Source: an uncultured Campylobacter sp.
GTDB taxonomy: Bacteria > Campylobacterota > Campylobacteria > Campylobacterales > Campylobacteraceae
Direction: 5' to 3'
DNA: 7,079 nt
Assembly: GCA_937965895.1 (NCBI GenBank)
Contig: CALCKS010000055.1
Coordinates: 1 to 7,079 of the forward strand
The position numbers and the translations under genes are program-made. The notes under the pieces are model-generated. The model was not told the origin of the DNA. It searched no databases and worked only from the letters and a program-made list of their open reading frames with translations. Position 1 is the stretch's first letter. The number at the start of each line of letters is the position of its first letter. This document shows positions 1-5,789 of the stretch, piece by piece.

Positions 1-39
1 CTGACTTTAAGCGGCGAAAAACCGGAAATTTTAAAATGA
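1..39 (+). CDS. 3' end of an upstream gene (partial, unknown product)
   Basis: Frame 1 reads open from the first base as LTLSGEKPEILK and stops at TGA 37-39. The stop overlaps the ATG (36-38) of the next gene as ATGA, the usual layout of translationally coupled genes in one operon. Only 12 codons are visible, so the product cannot be named. The reading as real coding sequence rests on the overlap geometry and on the absence of an earlier stop in this frame. Confidence 0.55.
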   Translation: MTLSGEKPEILK

Positions 40-2471
40 AACACAAGATAATCTTTCATAAAATTTTATTTTTTACTATCGTTTGTATCGTATTTTTTGG
101 AACCGTGATGACCTATAAGGCCACAAAGGACCTAGTAACCGCCTATGAGTGGAAAGGCACGATAGAAAAGGTAATGGAAGCTAACGACGAGGCAAATTTC
201 TTGCTCGAAAAAAGCCTTCTAGAGGCCGACTACGACGCGATCATGCGCCATACGGCGGAGTTTCAAAAGGCTCTAAAAAAGCTTGATTCAAGTAACCTGA
301 TCTCCTTTGAAAAGCTAGCGTTAAACGAAAAAACTTTTAGCGAGCTAGAGGAAGCGGTTGAAAAAAGAGTCGAGCTAACGGATAAATTTAACTCCGTTAC
401 GATAATGGCAAAGCTCGTTTATAACGAAATAATCTTAAAATTCGAGGCTTTGGATGGGCTTTATTTTAAAGAGTTGATGCCGCAAATTTTGATGTTTAGA
501 TACGACTTAAACACTGATCTAGCGGCACCCAAAAAGCTTTTAAACGAGTATTTAAAGGATCCAAAGATAACTAAAAACGATGTCGGATTTTTATCGAGCG
601 CGCAAAAACTGATCGGCTACTACGAGCAGGCGCAAAAGCTTTACCGCGATATAATTTCGCTCGGAATTTACAATAAACTATCCGACCTCAAAGAAAGTAG
701 CGAGCGCTATATACAAAACGTCTTATCGAATTTACGTAGGACGATGGCGCTAGTATTTGTGTTGTTTGGGCTTGCATCGATATTTGTTTATATTTCTTAT
801 GCTAGAGCTAGAAACAACATCAGGCTACTAAACCGTTTCGAGCAAGCCGTCGATAATAGCTTTAACGCCATAACCTTTACCGACTTAGATAGAAAGGTCA
901 AATACGTAAATAAAATTTTCGAGCAAAATTTCGGATATAAATTTGAGGAGCTAAAAGATCAAAATATAAACATCATAAAGTCCCATCAGCACCCAAACGA
1001 ATTTTATCAAGATATGCTAAAAACGATAGAATCGGATCAAATTTGGCGAGCCGACGAGCTAATAAGCAGAACAAAAAGCGGCGAACTCATATACGAGCAG
1101 GTTATTTTCTCTCCGCTTTTTAACGAAAGCGGCGACAAAGACGGCTATATGTCGATCAAATTTGATAGAACCAAAGAGATCGCGATGACAAAAGAGCTCG
1201 AAAACAAAAACAAAGAGCTGAAAAACGAAGCGCTAAAAGACAAGCTAACGGGGCTTGGCAGTTATTTTGCTCTGACGCAAAGGATGGAGCAGGGCTCGGG
1301 CGGCATGATCATCTATATAAACATTAATAACTTTATGGATTTTCGGTTTTTTTACAAAACAAAGACCGTGGACGCCATCATTGCTTCATTTGCGACGACG
1401 CTTCAGCTTTGTATCGACACTTATAAGATTGATGCGAACATTTATAGAGTGCAGTTTGATGAGTTTTGCATCTGGTACGGCGGTGACGATGCAGAGCGTG
1501 TAGTGCGTAAATTTATCGATTATTTTAAAGCAAATAATCTCTATATCACGGTTGAGGGGGCACGCGAGTTTATCCCTAATATCAAAATAACCATCGGCGT
1601 TAGCATGCCTCAAGACACTCCGCAAACAAACCGCCTAACTCAAGCCATGCTAGCTCACTACGAAGCTAAGCAAAACGGCGAAACGGTGCAGTTTTACACC
1701 GAAAACAGCCACATCGAGCAGCAGTACTACCACAACCAAATCATGTCGCGCACCATCGAAAACGCGCTATATAACGATACCGTGATTGTCGAGTGTCAGC
1801 CGATCTACGACGTATCTGGCGAAACGGCGCGGGTCAAATACTACGAAGTGCTCGTGCGCCTCATCGACGAAAACGGCAAGATCCGCTATCCGGGCGAGTT
1901 TTTGGACATAGCAAAGAAAATTTCGCTTTATAACGATATCACGAAAAAGGTCGTTGAGCACGTATTTAGGCTAGTTGAGAAGTTTACGAATACAAGCTTT
2001 TCTATGAACCTTTCTAGCAGCGATATCGCAAACGAAAGCATAAGGGATCTCATCGAGAAAAAGCTACGCGTCTGCTCAAGGCCCGAGCACGTGTATTTTG
2101 AGATACTAGAGAGCGAGGGCGTGGATGATTACAAGATCGTAAATGACTTCATCAACAAGATCCGCACCTACGACTGCAAAGTTTCGATCGATGATTTCGG
2201 TAGCGGTTACTCAAACTACTACCGCATCTTGGAGCTTGATATCGACACGATCAAGATCGATGGCTCGATCATCAAAAAGCTGCCGTACGACAAAAACGCT
2301 AGGTATCTGCTGCAAACTATCATCGACTTTGCCGGAAGACAAGGCTATAACGTCGTGGCTGAGTTTGTTAGCTCAGAAGAGATCCTCGCCGAAATAAAGA
2401 AATTCGGCATCAAATACGCGCAAGGATTTTTGCTGGGCAAGCCGACCTCGCCGAGCAATATCGAGGAGTAA
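36..2471 (+). CDS. Membrane-bound PAS-GGDEF(degenerate)-EAL protein, probable c-di-GMP phosphodiesterase
   Basis: Probably hydrolyses cyclic-di-GMP in the cytoplasm in response to a signal sensed outside the inner membrane. Domains: membrane segment 1 (about 5-26), extracytoplasmic helical region (about 27-235), membrane segment 2 (about 236-255), PAS (about 264-385), GGDEF-like (about 400-555), EAL (about 575-805). The GGDEF signature is QFDEF (473-477), and the metal-binding DxD position is N429-I-N431, so cyclase activity is unlikely. The EAL domain keeps E604 (as EVL), N658, E689, E692, D719-D720 in DDFGSGYS, K740, E776 and Q796. The intervals from E689 to Q796 are the same as in the RocR EAL domain, which supports an active phosphodiesterase. 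The frame is open to the window edge, but the ATG at 36 is preferred: it gives a typical positively charged signal-anchor start, has GGA at 24-26 and overlaps the upstream stop. The sensed ligand is unknown. Confidence 0.93.
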   Translation: MKHKIIFHKILFFTIVCIVFFGTVMTYKATKDLVTAYEWKGTIEKVMEANDEANFLLEKSLLEADYDAIMRHTAEFQKALKKLDSSNLISFEKLALNEKTFSELEEAVEKRVELTDKFNSVTIMAKLVYNEIILKFEALDGLYFKELMPQILMFRYDLNTDLAAPKKLLNEYLKDPKITKNDVGFLSSAQKLIGYYEQAQKLYRDIISLGIYNKLSDLKESSERYIQNVLSNLRRTMALVFVLFGLASIFVYISYARARNNIRLLNRFEQAVDNSFNAITFTDLDRKVKYVNKIFEQNFGYKFEELKDQNINIIKSHQHPNEFYQDMLKTIESDQIWRADELISRTKSGELIYEQVIFSPLFNESGDKDGYMSIKFDRTKEIAMTKELENKNKELKNEALKDKLTGLGSYFALTQRMEQGSGGMIIYININNFMDFRFFYKTKTVDAIIASFATTLQLCIDTYKIDANIYRVQFDEFCIWYGGDDAERVVRKFIDYFKANNLYITVEGAREFIPNIKITIGVSMPQDTPQTNRLTQAMLAHYEAKQNGETVQFYTENSHIEQQYYHNQIMSRTIENALYNDTVIVECQPIYDVSGETARVKYYEVLVRLIDENGKIRYPGEFLDIAKKISLYNDITKKVVEHVFRLVEKFTNTSFSMNLSSSDIANESIRDLIEKKLRVCSRPEHVYFEILESEGVDDYKIVNDFINKIRTYDCKVSIDDFGSGYSNYYRILELDIDTIKIDGSIIKKLPYDKNARYLLQTIIDFAGRQGYNVVAEFVSSEEILAEIKKFGIKYAQGFLLGKPTSPSNIEE

Positions 2472-2491
2472 AACGCGCGGGACTTTGAGCC

Positions 2492-2503
2492 GCTAAATTT
2501 AGC
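2492..2503. repeat. 12-bp perfect palindrome between convergent genes
   Basis: GCTAAATTTAGC is a perfect palindrome 20 bases after the stop of the EAL gene. It belongs to the family of AAATTT-centred words crowding 2492-2785. It could form the tip of a transcript-end structure or be compositional; nothing shows a binding protein. Confidence 0.45.
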
Positions 2504-2510
2504 TCATCTA

Positions 2511-2538
2511 AGTCAAATTTGCCCGCTCAAATTTGACT
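2511..2538. terminator. 11-bp inverted repeat between convergent genes, possible bidirectional transcript end
   Basis: AGTCAAATTTG (2511-2521) and CAAATTTGACT (2528-2538) are perfect reverse complements around a 6-base loop. The repeat lies 39 bases past the stop of the plus-strand EAL gene and overlaps the stop codon (2539-2537) of the minus-strand small gene, so it sits where two converging transcripts must end. No clear T run follows on either strand, so a classical intrinsic terminator is not proven. Confidence 0.45.
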
Positions 2539-2674
2539 AATCCTGCATCCAAACCGCCAAAAATCCAAGCAAAACGATAGCTAAAAACAAACCCGCCTGA
2601 AAATAAAAATTCTTTTTTAAATTTTCGTTTATCAGAGAGCAAAGCTCGTAGATAAAAGTATATAGCTCGCTCAC
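2537..2674 (-). CDS. 45-aa single-pass small membrane protein, GTG start
   Basis: I do not recognise this protein. GTG at 2674-2672 is preceded by AAAGGA (2685-2680) with a 5-base gap, the same geometry as the DUF1523 gene upstream. The product begins MSELYTFIYELCSLINENLK. It has an amphipathic, mildly acidic N-terminal half, then a hydrophobic helix at about 27-43 (starting QAGLFLAIVLL) and ends VWMQD, as expected for a one-pass inner membrane peptide. An in-frame stop (TGA 2692-2690) lies just upstream and no ATG is available, so GTG is the only good start. A longer reading (2508-2693) in another frame is a shadow: its composition is unlike a protein and it runs into the 11-bp repeat. The gene is probably last in the transcript with the nitric oxide reductase and DUF1523 genes, 96 bases after the latter. 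It may be a small subunit or stabiliser of a membrane complex, but this is a guess. Confidence 0.65.
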   Translation of the reverse strand: MSELYTFIYELCSLINENLKKNFYFQAGLFLAIVLLGFLAVWMQD

Positions 2675-2679
2675 GCATA

Positions 2680-2685
2680 TCCTTT
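2680..2685 (-). promoter_or_regulatory. Ribosome binding site deciding the GTG start of the 45-aa gene
   Basis: AAAGGA on the minus strand, five bases before GTG 2674. An ATG at 2678-2676 in another frame lies only one base after this site, too close to use it, which favours GTG. Confidence 0.6.
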
Positions 2686-2726
2686 GGTCTCAAATTTTAC
2701 GTCAAATTTGCTGCTACTGCCTAGTC

Positions 2727-2762
2727 AAATTTGAGCGAGGCGACGAAAAGCCGCTCAAATTT
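2727..2762. repeat. Inverted repeat in the gap between the DUF1523 gene and the 45-aa gene
   Basis: AAATTTGAGC (2727-2736) pairs with GCTCAAATTT (2753-2762). The stem can extend inward with GGC (2739-2741) to GCC (2750-2752) across a two-base bulge. It lies 9 bases after the DUF1523 stop codon, so it may be a partial terminator or an RNA-processing element between the two genes. No T run follows on the minus strand. Confidence 0.45.
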
Positions 2763-2770
2763 AGCTTGGA

Positions 2771-3316
2771 TTATAAATTTGAGCTTGGTTCGTCTTTAAA
2801 TTTCCTTCTAACAAAAACGGTGCAAACCGCAAACGAAACCGCCGTCATAGCGTAAAATATATAGCTAAAAATAGGATTTGCGCGTGTCTCGCCATCTTTT
2901 AGCTTTTTTACCGAAACGGCGTTTCTAAACATATCAAACATCGCGATACGCCAGCCGTAGTATTTGATCTGCGCCCTGCCTTCGCCCACTAGGCTTTGCG
3001 CGGCGGCTTGGACGTCGGCGGAGTTAAATTTCAAATAAAGCGGCAAGCCCCAGCCCGTGTCCTCGTTTCGATACGGCATCACCTTCGTGCCGTTTAGTTC
3101 CCGCGTGTAGATAAAGTACACGTCGCGCGTCGGCCCGTCGGCTGGATTTTGTGCGTTGATAAAGCCGTCTTTGTCCATGCGCTTGACCTCGCCGCCCGTG
3201 ATGATCGCCTCGTCGTAGTGCGGAAAAGCGTAGTTTATCGCCGCAAACGCCAAAACGTGCAGGGCAATCAAGAAGCCAAAGATAAAATTTCGGAGATATT
3301 TTTTAAATTTTTGCAT
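2771..3316 (-). CDS. DUF1523-family membrane protein
   Basis: A 181-residue protein of unknown function with a membrane segment at each end (about 10-31 and 149-170) and an extracytoplasmic region of about 115 residues between them. From memory, the block YRNEDTGWGLPLYLKF (82-97) followed by NSADVQA matches the hallmark of the DUF1523 family. A second aromatic block, YYGWRIAMFDMF (119-130), is also family-like. There is no cysteine pair or CXXCH, so no heme c. The ATG at 3316 has AAAGGA (3327-3322) five bases upstream. The gene lies 76 bases after the nitric oxide reductase on the same strand and is probably cotranscribed with it. That suggests a role in assembly or protection of the NO-reducing complex, which is inference from position. 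A hairpin covers its ribosome binding site. Confidence 0.85.
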   Translation of the reverse strand: MQKFKKYLRNFIFGFLIALHVLAFAAINYAFPHYDEAIITGGEVKRMDKDGFINAQNPADGPTRDVYFIYTRELNGTKVMPYRNEDTGWGLPLYLKFNSADVQAAAQSLVGEGRAQIKYYGWRIAMFDMFRNAVSVKKLKDGETRANPIFSYIFYAMTAVSFAVCTVFVRRKFKDEPSSNL

Positions 3317-3317
3317 T

Positions 3318-3335
3318 TTCGTCCTTTGGGACGAA
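3318..3335 (-). promoter_or_regulatory. Hairpin enclosing the Shine-Dalgarno of the DUF1523 gene
   Basis: On the minus-strand transcript, UUCGUCC (3335-3329) pairs with GGACGAA (3324-3318) around a CAAA loop. The AAAGGA ribosome binding site (3327-3322) lies half in the loop and half in the 3' arm, and the start codon begins one base after the stem. Such a structure would be expected to lower independent initiation and make translation depend on upstream ribosomes, a helicase or a factor. The pairing is seen in the sequence; the effect is inferred. Confidence 0.5.
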
Positions 3336-3362
3336 TTTTACAAGATAGAAGTTTAGAAGAAG

Positions 3363-3387
3363 CTAAGCCCCTAAAACAGGGGCTTAG
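3363..3387 (-). terminator. 10-bp stem-loop just after the nitric oxide reductase gene
   Basis: CTAAGCCCCT (3363-3372) and AGGGGCTTAG (3378-3387) form a perfect 10-bp stem with a 5-base loop, starting 5 bases after the reductase stop (3395-3393). On the minus strand it is followed by CTTCTTCTAAACTTC rather than a T run. It therefore looks like a leaky terminator or an mRNA-stabilising 3' end that would set the ratio of reductase to downstream genes, more than a full stop. Confidence 0.6.
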
Positions 3388-3392
3388 AGGGG

Positions 3393-5639
3393 TTAGGCTT
3401 TGGCCTTGCAGCCGCAGCTTCCCGCGATAAATTTAAGAATCTGGATAAAGAAGCAAATGCCGCCGATGATGAAGATCGTATCGCCGATCATCCTTAGCCA
3501 GCGTAAATTTTGCAAGTGATCCATTTGCAAGAACTCCGCGCTTCTAGCGTACCACATACCGACATCTATCGCAGCGACGGCTTGATAAAGACCGATCGGA
3601 AGCAGCGACGCTACGATCATCAGCATTAGTCCCGCATTTAGCGACCAAAAGCCTACTTTCATCAGCTTGTCGTTAAACTCTTGCCCTTTAAAAAGGTAAA
3701 GCGCCACGAGCCAAACAAAACCAAGAGCCAAAAAGCCGTAAACGCCAAACAGCGCCGCGTGTCCGTGCACCGAAGTGGTGTTTAGCCCCTGGATGTAGAA
3801 CAAAAATAGCGGCGGGTTGATAAGGAAGCCAAATACTCCAGCACCCAGCATATTCCAAAACGCCACCGCGATAAAGCAGTAAAGCGGCCACTTGAGGTTT
3901 TTCGCCCAGCTTTGCGCAAACTGAAGCGAATACTGATGAAAGGCCTCGGCTCCAAGAAGTACCAAAGGCACGACCTCAAGCGCAGAAAAGCTAGCGCCCA
4001 CGGCCATGATCGGAGTGGTCGTTCCGGCAAAATAAAGGTGGTGGAAAGTGCCAGGGATGCCGCCGATCAAAAATAAGCTCGCGCTCGCTAGAGTCGAATA
4101 AGTCGCAAATTTTTTGCCGACTAAGCCTAAAGATGCGAACACGAACGCAAGCGAAGCGGTCGCAAACACCTCGAAAAAGCCCTCAACCCAAAGGTGAACG
4201 ACCCACCAGCGCCAGTATTCCATCACCGGCAGCGGGCTTCTTTGACCGTAAAATAGCCCCGCGCCGTAGAAAAGTCCAACCGCGATAGCAGAAGCCGTAA
4301 AGATAGCTAACAGGTTTTTATCGCCGTCAGCCTTAAACCCGCCGACAAATCCGCGAAGCACGAGTGCCATCCAGATAACAAGACCGACAAACAAAATAAG
4401 CTGCCAAACCCTGCCAAGCTCGATATACTCGTATCCTTGGTGTCCAAGCCAAAAGCTCAGGCTAGTATCCATCTTGCCAGCTATCGCCATGTATTCGCCG
4501 ATAAAGCTACCCACGACTAGGAAAAGCAGCGCGTAAAATAGCAAATCCACGCCTAGTTTTTGAAATTTAGGATCCTTGCCGCCGTTGATGATAGGCGCTA
4601 GGAAAAGTCCGGCCGCCAAAAAGCCCGTCGCGATCCAGAAAATGCTCGCCTGAATGTGCCAAGTGCGCGCCAAAGAGTACGGGATGTACTGGGATAAATT
4701 TATGCCGTAAAACTCCTGTCCCTCGACCGTGTAGTGCGCCACGAAGCCGCCTATCATGATCTGGAAAACAAAAAGCGCGAGCGCTACGAAAAGGTATTTA
4801 CCAAGCGCCTTTTGAGACGGAGTCAAATTTAGCCTTGAGAGCGGATCGGCGTCGATAGGAGTGAGCCTTTCGTGATCTTTTTCTCCATAGAAATTTGAAA
4901 ACCAAACTAGTAAGCCAACGCCCGCAACCAAAATCGTAACGCTAATAATCGTCCAAAATACGTTTTCTTTCGTCGGAACGTTGTCGATTAGCGGCTCGTG
5001 CGGCCAGTTGTTCGTGTACGTAGCCTCGCTATTTGGGCGATTCGTCGCCGTAGCCCAGGTCGCCCAGAAGAAGAAATCATTTAGTTGCTCGCGGTTTTCC
5101 TCTTTGGCTAACGTGTTGTTTTTCATCGCGTAGTTTTCGCGTAGCTTTTGGTATTTCGGATCGTTACCAAAAAGCCCGTTATACTCGTCTCGCACTACCT
5201 TTGCCGCCGCGATCCTCTCGTCGCTGATCGTTATAACGCCGTTTTTTAGCGTATTCGTGCGGTATTCGCTCTTGGTTAGAGCCTTGATGTTGGCTTGTTG
5301 CTCGGCGCTCAGGGCGTCAAATTTAGCTCCGTAAAGCTGATTTGCCTTTATATCCATAAATGCGACTAGCTCTTTATGTAGCCAATCAGCCGTCCAGTCA
5401 GGCGCTTGATACGCTCCGTGTCCCCACACCGAGCCCACCTGCATACCGCCGATGCTTTGCCAGGCCTCTTGGCCTTTATAAATTTGCTCTTGCTCGACTA
5501 TTATTTTGCCGTTTTTATCGGCAAAACTCACTACCGGCGGCGCTTCGCGATAAACCTCTACGCCGTAATAGCCCAGTATCCCGAAGGCGATAGTAACGAC
5601 TGCTACCAGCGCCCACCAATACTTCTTGTATTCACGCAT
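3393..5639 (-). CDS. norZ: Quinol-dependent nitric oxide reductase (qNOR)
   Basis: Reduces two NO to N2O in the inner membrane with electrons from the quinol pool. It is a single-chain heme-copper oxidase relative with a diiron (heme b3-FeB) centre. The 748 residues include a first membrane helix (about 10-30), a large extracytoplasmic N-terminal domain (about 31-225) with the qNOR-typical stretch GHGAYQAPDWTADWL and no CXXCH, then some thirteen helices. Visible ligands are H328 in RTWHIQ (low-spin heme), H482 and E486 in VVHLWVEG with H533-H534 in GTFHHL (FeB), E555, and H625/H627 in VHGHAALFG (heme b3 and low-spin heme b). The spacings agree with the Geobacillus qNOR ligands as I recall them. 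The ATG at 5639 has AAGGAG (5652-5647) seven bases upstream. The C-terminus is SCGCKAKA, with two cysteines in an odd tail. The gene is first in a probable transcript with the DUF1523 and 45-aa genes. A CRP/FNR-type box lies about 60 bases upstream of the start. qNOR genes are often also written norB. Confidence 0.97.
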   Translation of the reverse strand: MREYKKYWWALVAVVTIAFGILGYYGVEVYREAPPVVSFADKNGKIIVEQEQIYKGQEAWQSIGGMQVGSVWGHGAYQAPDWTADWLHKELVAFMDIKANQLYGAKFDALSAEQQANIKALTKSEYRTNTLKNGVITISDERIAAAKVVRDEYNGLFGNDPKYQKLRENYAMKNNTLAKEENREQLNDFFFWATWATATNRPNSEATYTNNWPHEPLIDNVPTKENVFWTIISVTILVAGVGLLVWFSNFYGEKDHERLTPIDADPLSRLNLTPSQKALGKYLFVALALFVFQIMIGGFVAHYTVEGQEFYGINLSQYIPYSLARTWHIQASIFWIATGFLAAGLFLAPIINGGKDPKFQKLGVDLLFYALLFLVVGSFIGEYMAIAGKMDTSLSFWLGHQGYEYIELGRVWQLILFVGLVIWMALVLRGFVGGFKADGDKNLLAIFTASAIAVGLFYGAGLFYGQRSPLPVMEYWRWWVVHLWVEGFFEVFATASLAFVFASLGLVGKKFATYSTLASASLFLIGGIPGTFHHLYFAGTTTPIMAVGASFSALEVVPLVLLGAEAFHQYSLQFAQSWAKNLKWPLYCFIAVAFWNMLGAGVFGFLINPPLFLFYIQGLNTTSVHGHAALFGVYGFLALGFVWLVALYLFKGQEFNDKLMKVGFWSLNAGLMLMIVASLLPIGLYQAVAAIDVGMWYARSAEFLQMDHLQNLRWLRMIGDTIFIIGGICFFIQILKFIAGSCGCKAKA

Positions 5640-5646
5640 ACTTTGT

Positions 5647-5652
5647 CTCCTT
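5647..5652 (-). promoter_or_regulatory. Ribosome binding site of the nitric oxide reductase gene
   Basis: AAGGAG on the minus strand, seven bases before the ATG at 5639. It is the strongest Shine-Dalgarno in the window and fixes the start. Confidence 0.8.
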
Positions 5653-5669
5653 TTGAAAAATTCGTATAA

Positions 5670-5675
5670 AGTTTA
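5670..5675 (-). promoter_or_regulatory. Candidate -10 of the nitric oxide reductase promoter
   Basis: TAAACT on the minus strand matches TATAAT at four of six positions. It lies where a class II activator box centred at 5704.5 would place the -10 (start site near 5663, box at about -41.5). The overlapping GATAAA (5677-5672) is an alternative. No -35 hexamer is obvious, as expected for an activated promoter. Confidence 0.4.
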
Positions 5676-5697
5676 TCCAAAATAAATTTGCACAAAA

Positions 5698-5711
5698 ATG
5701 ATGTATATCAA
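5698..5711. promoter_or_regulatory. CRP/FNR-family binding box between divergent genes
   Basis: ATGAT-GTAT-ATCAA matches the FNR-type consensus TTGAT-N4-ATCAA at 9 of 10 positions, with TGAT/ATCA as a perfect inverted repeat. It lies in the 150-bp gap between the reductase and the divergent 176-aa gene. It is centred near -41.5 for the proposed leftward start site and near -65 for the rightward one, so one bound regulator could serve both. It does not match the TTAAC-N4-GTTAA NssR site known in C. jejuni. The regulator is not in the window. Confidence 0.6.
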
Positions 5712-5731
5712 TAAAAGGATAAAATCTGTCC

Positions 5732-5752
5732 TTAAAATATTGCTTATTTTAA
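5732..5752. promoter_or_regulatory. AT-rich palindrome overlapping the rightward promoter
   Basis: TTAAAATA (5732-5739) and TATTTTAA (5745-5752) are perfect reverse complements around a 5-base spacer. The element ends five bases before the TATAAT at 5758, covering the -35/spacer region, a position typical for a repressor operator. In AT-rich intergenic DNA a chance palindrome is also possible. Confidence 0.35.
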
Positions 5753-5757
5753 AAATG

Positions 5758-5763
5758 TATAAT
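5758..5763 (+). promoter_or_regulatory. Perfect -10 box of the 176-aa gene promoter
   Basis: TATAAT lies 26 bases before the ATG at 5790, preceded by TG and by A/T-rich DNA in place of a recognisable -35, which is usual for Campylobacter sigma-70 promoters. The predicted transcript start is near 5770, giving a leader of about 20 bases. Confidence 0.65.
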
Positions 5764-5779
5764 TACGAAAATATATTTT

Positions 5780-5785
5780 GGGGGA
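5780..5785 (+). promoter_or_regulatory. Ribosome binding site choosing the ATG at 5790
   Basis: GGGGGA sits four bases before ATG 5790. A TTG at 5778 in the same frame would add four residues (MGDF), but it has no purine-rich site upstream and this site would fall inside its coding sequence. Confidence 0.7.
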
Positions 5786-5789
5786 TTTT

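Noticed and set aside
1386..2397. Minus-strand frames 1386-1625 and 1767-1961 and plus-strand frame 2143-2397 inside the EAL gene
   Set aside because: They are alternate frames of conserved GGDEF/EAL sequence; the serine/threonine-rich plus-strand frame is a frame-shifted reading of the EAL core.
2508..2693. 61-aa minus-strand frame starting MRPKDMRERAIYF
   Set aside because: It overlaps the 45-aa frame that has a properly spaced ribosome site and a clean membrane helix. This frame is arginine/phenylalanine-rich without a sensible fold and its end runs through the 11-bp inverted repeat.
3149..3430. 93-aa plus-strand frame across the DUF1523 start and qNOR end
   Set aside because: It lies antisense to two well-supported genes and has no recognisable features; it is a shadow.
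3688..4030. Minus-strand frames inside the qNOR gene (3688-3891 and 3782-4030)
   Set aside because: Both are alternate frames of a gene with complete catalytic motifs; their sequences are low-complexity by-products.
3393..5639. Possible heme c site or separate NorC-like subunit
   Set aside because: No CXXCH occurs in the reductase or its neighbours, so this is a quinol-type, not cytochrome c-type, enzyme.
5360..5669. Two plus-strand frames antisense to the qNOR 5' end
   Set aside because: They cross the reductase ribosome site and promoter and have shadow-type composition.
5778..5789. TTG start adding four residues (MGDF) to the 176-aa protein
   Set aside because: No Shine-Dalgarno precedes TTG 5778, while GGGGGA 5780-5785 fits ATG 5790.
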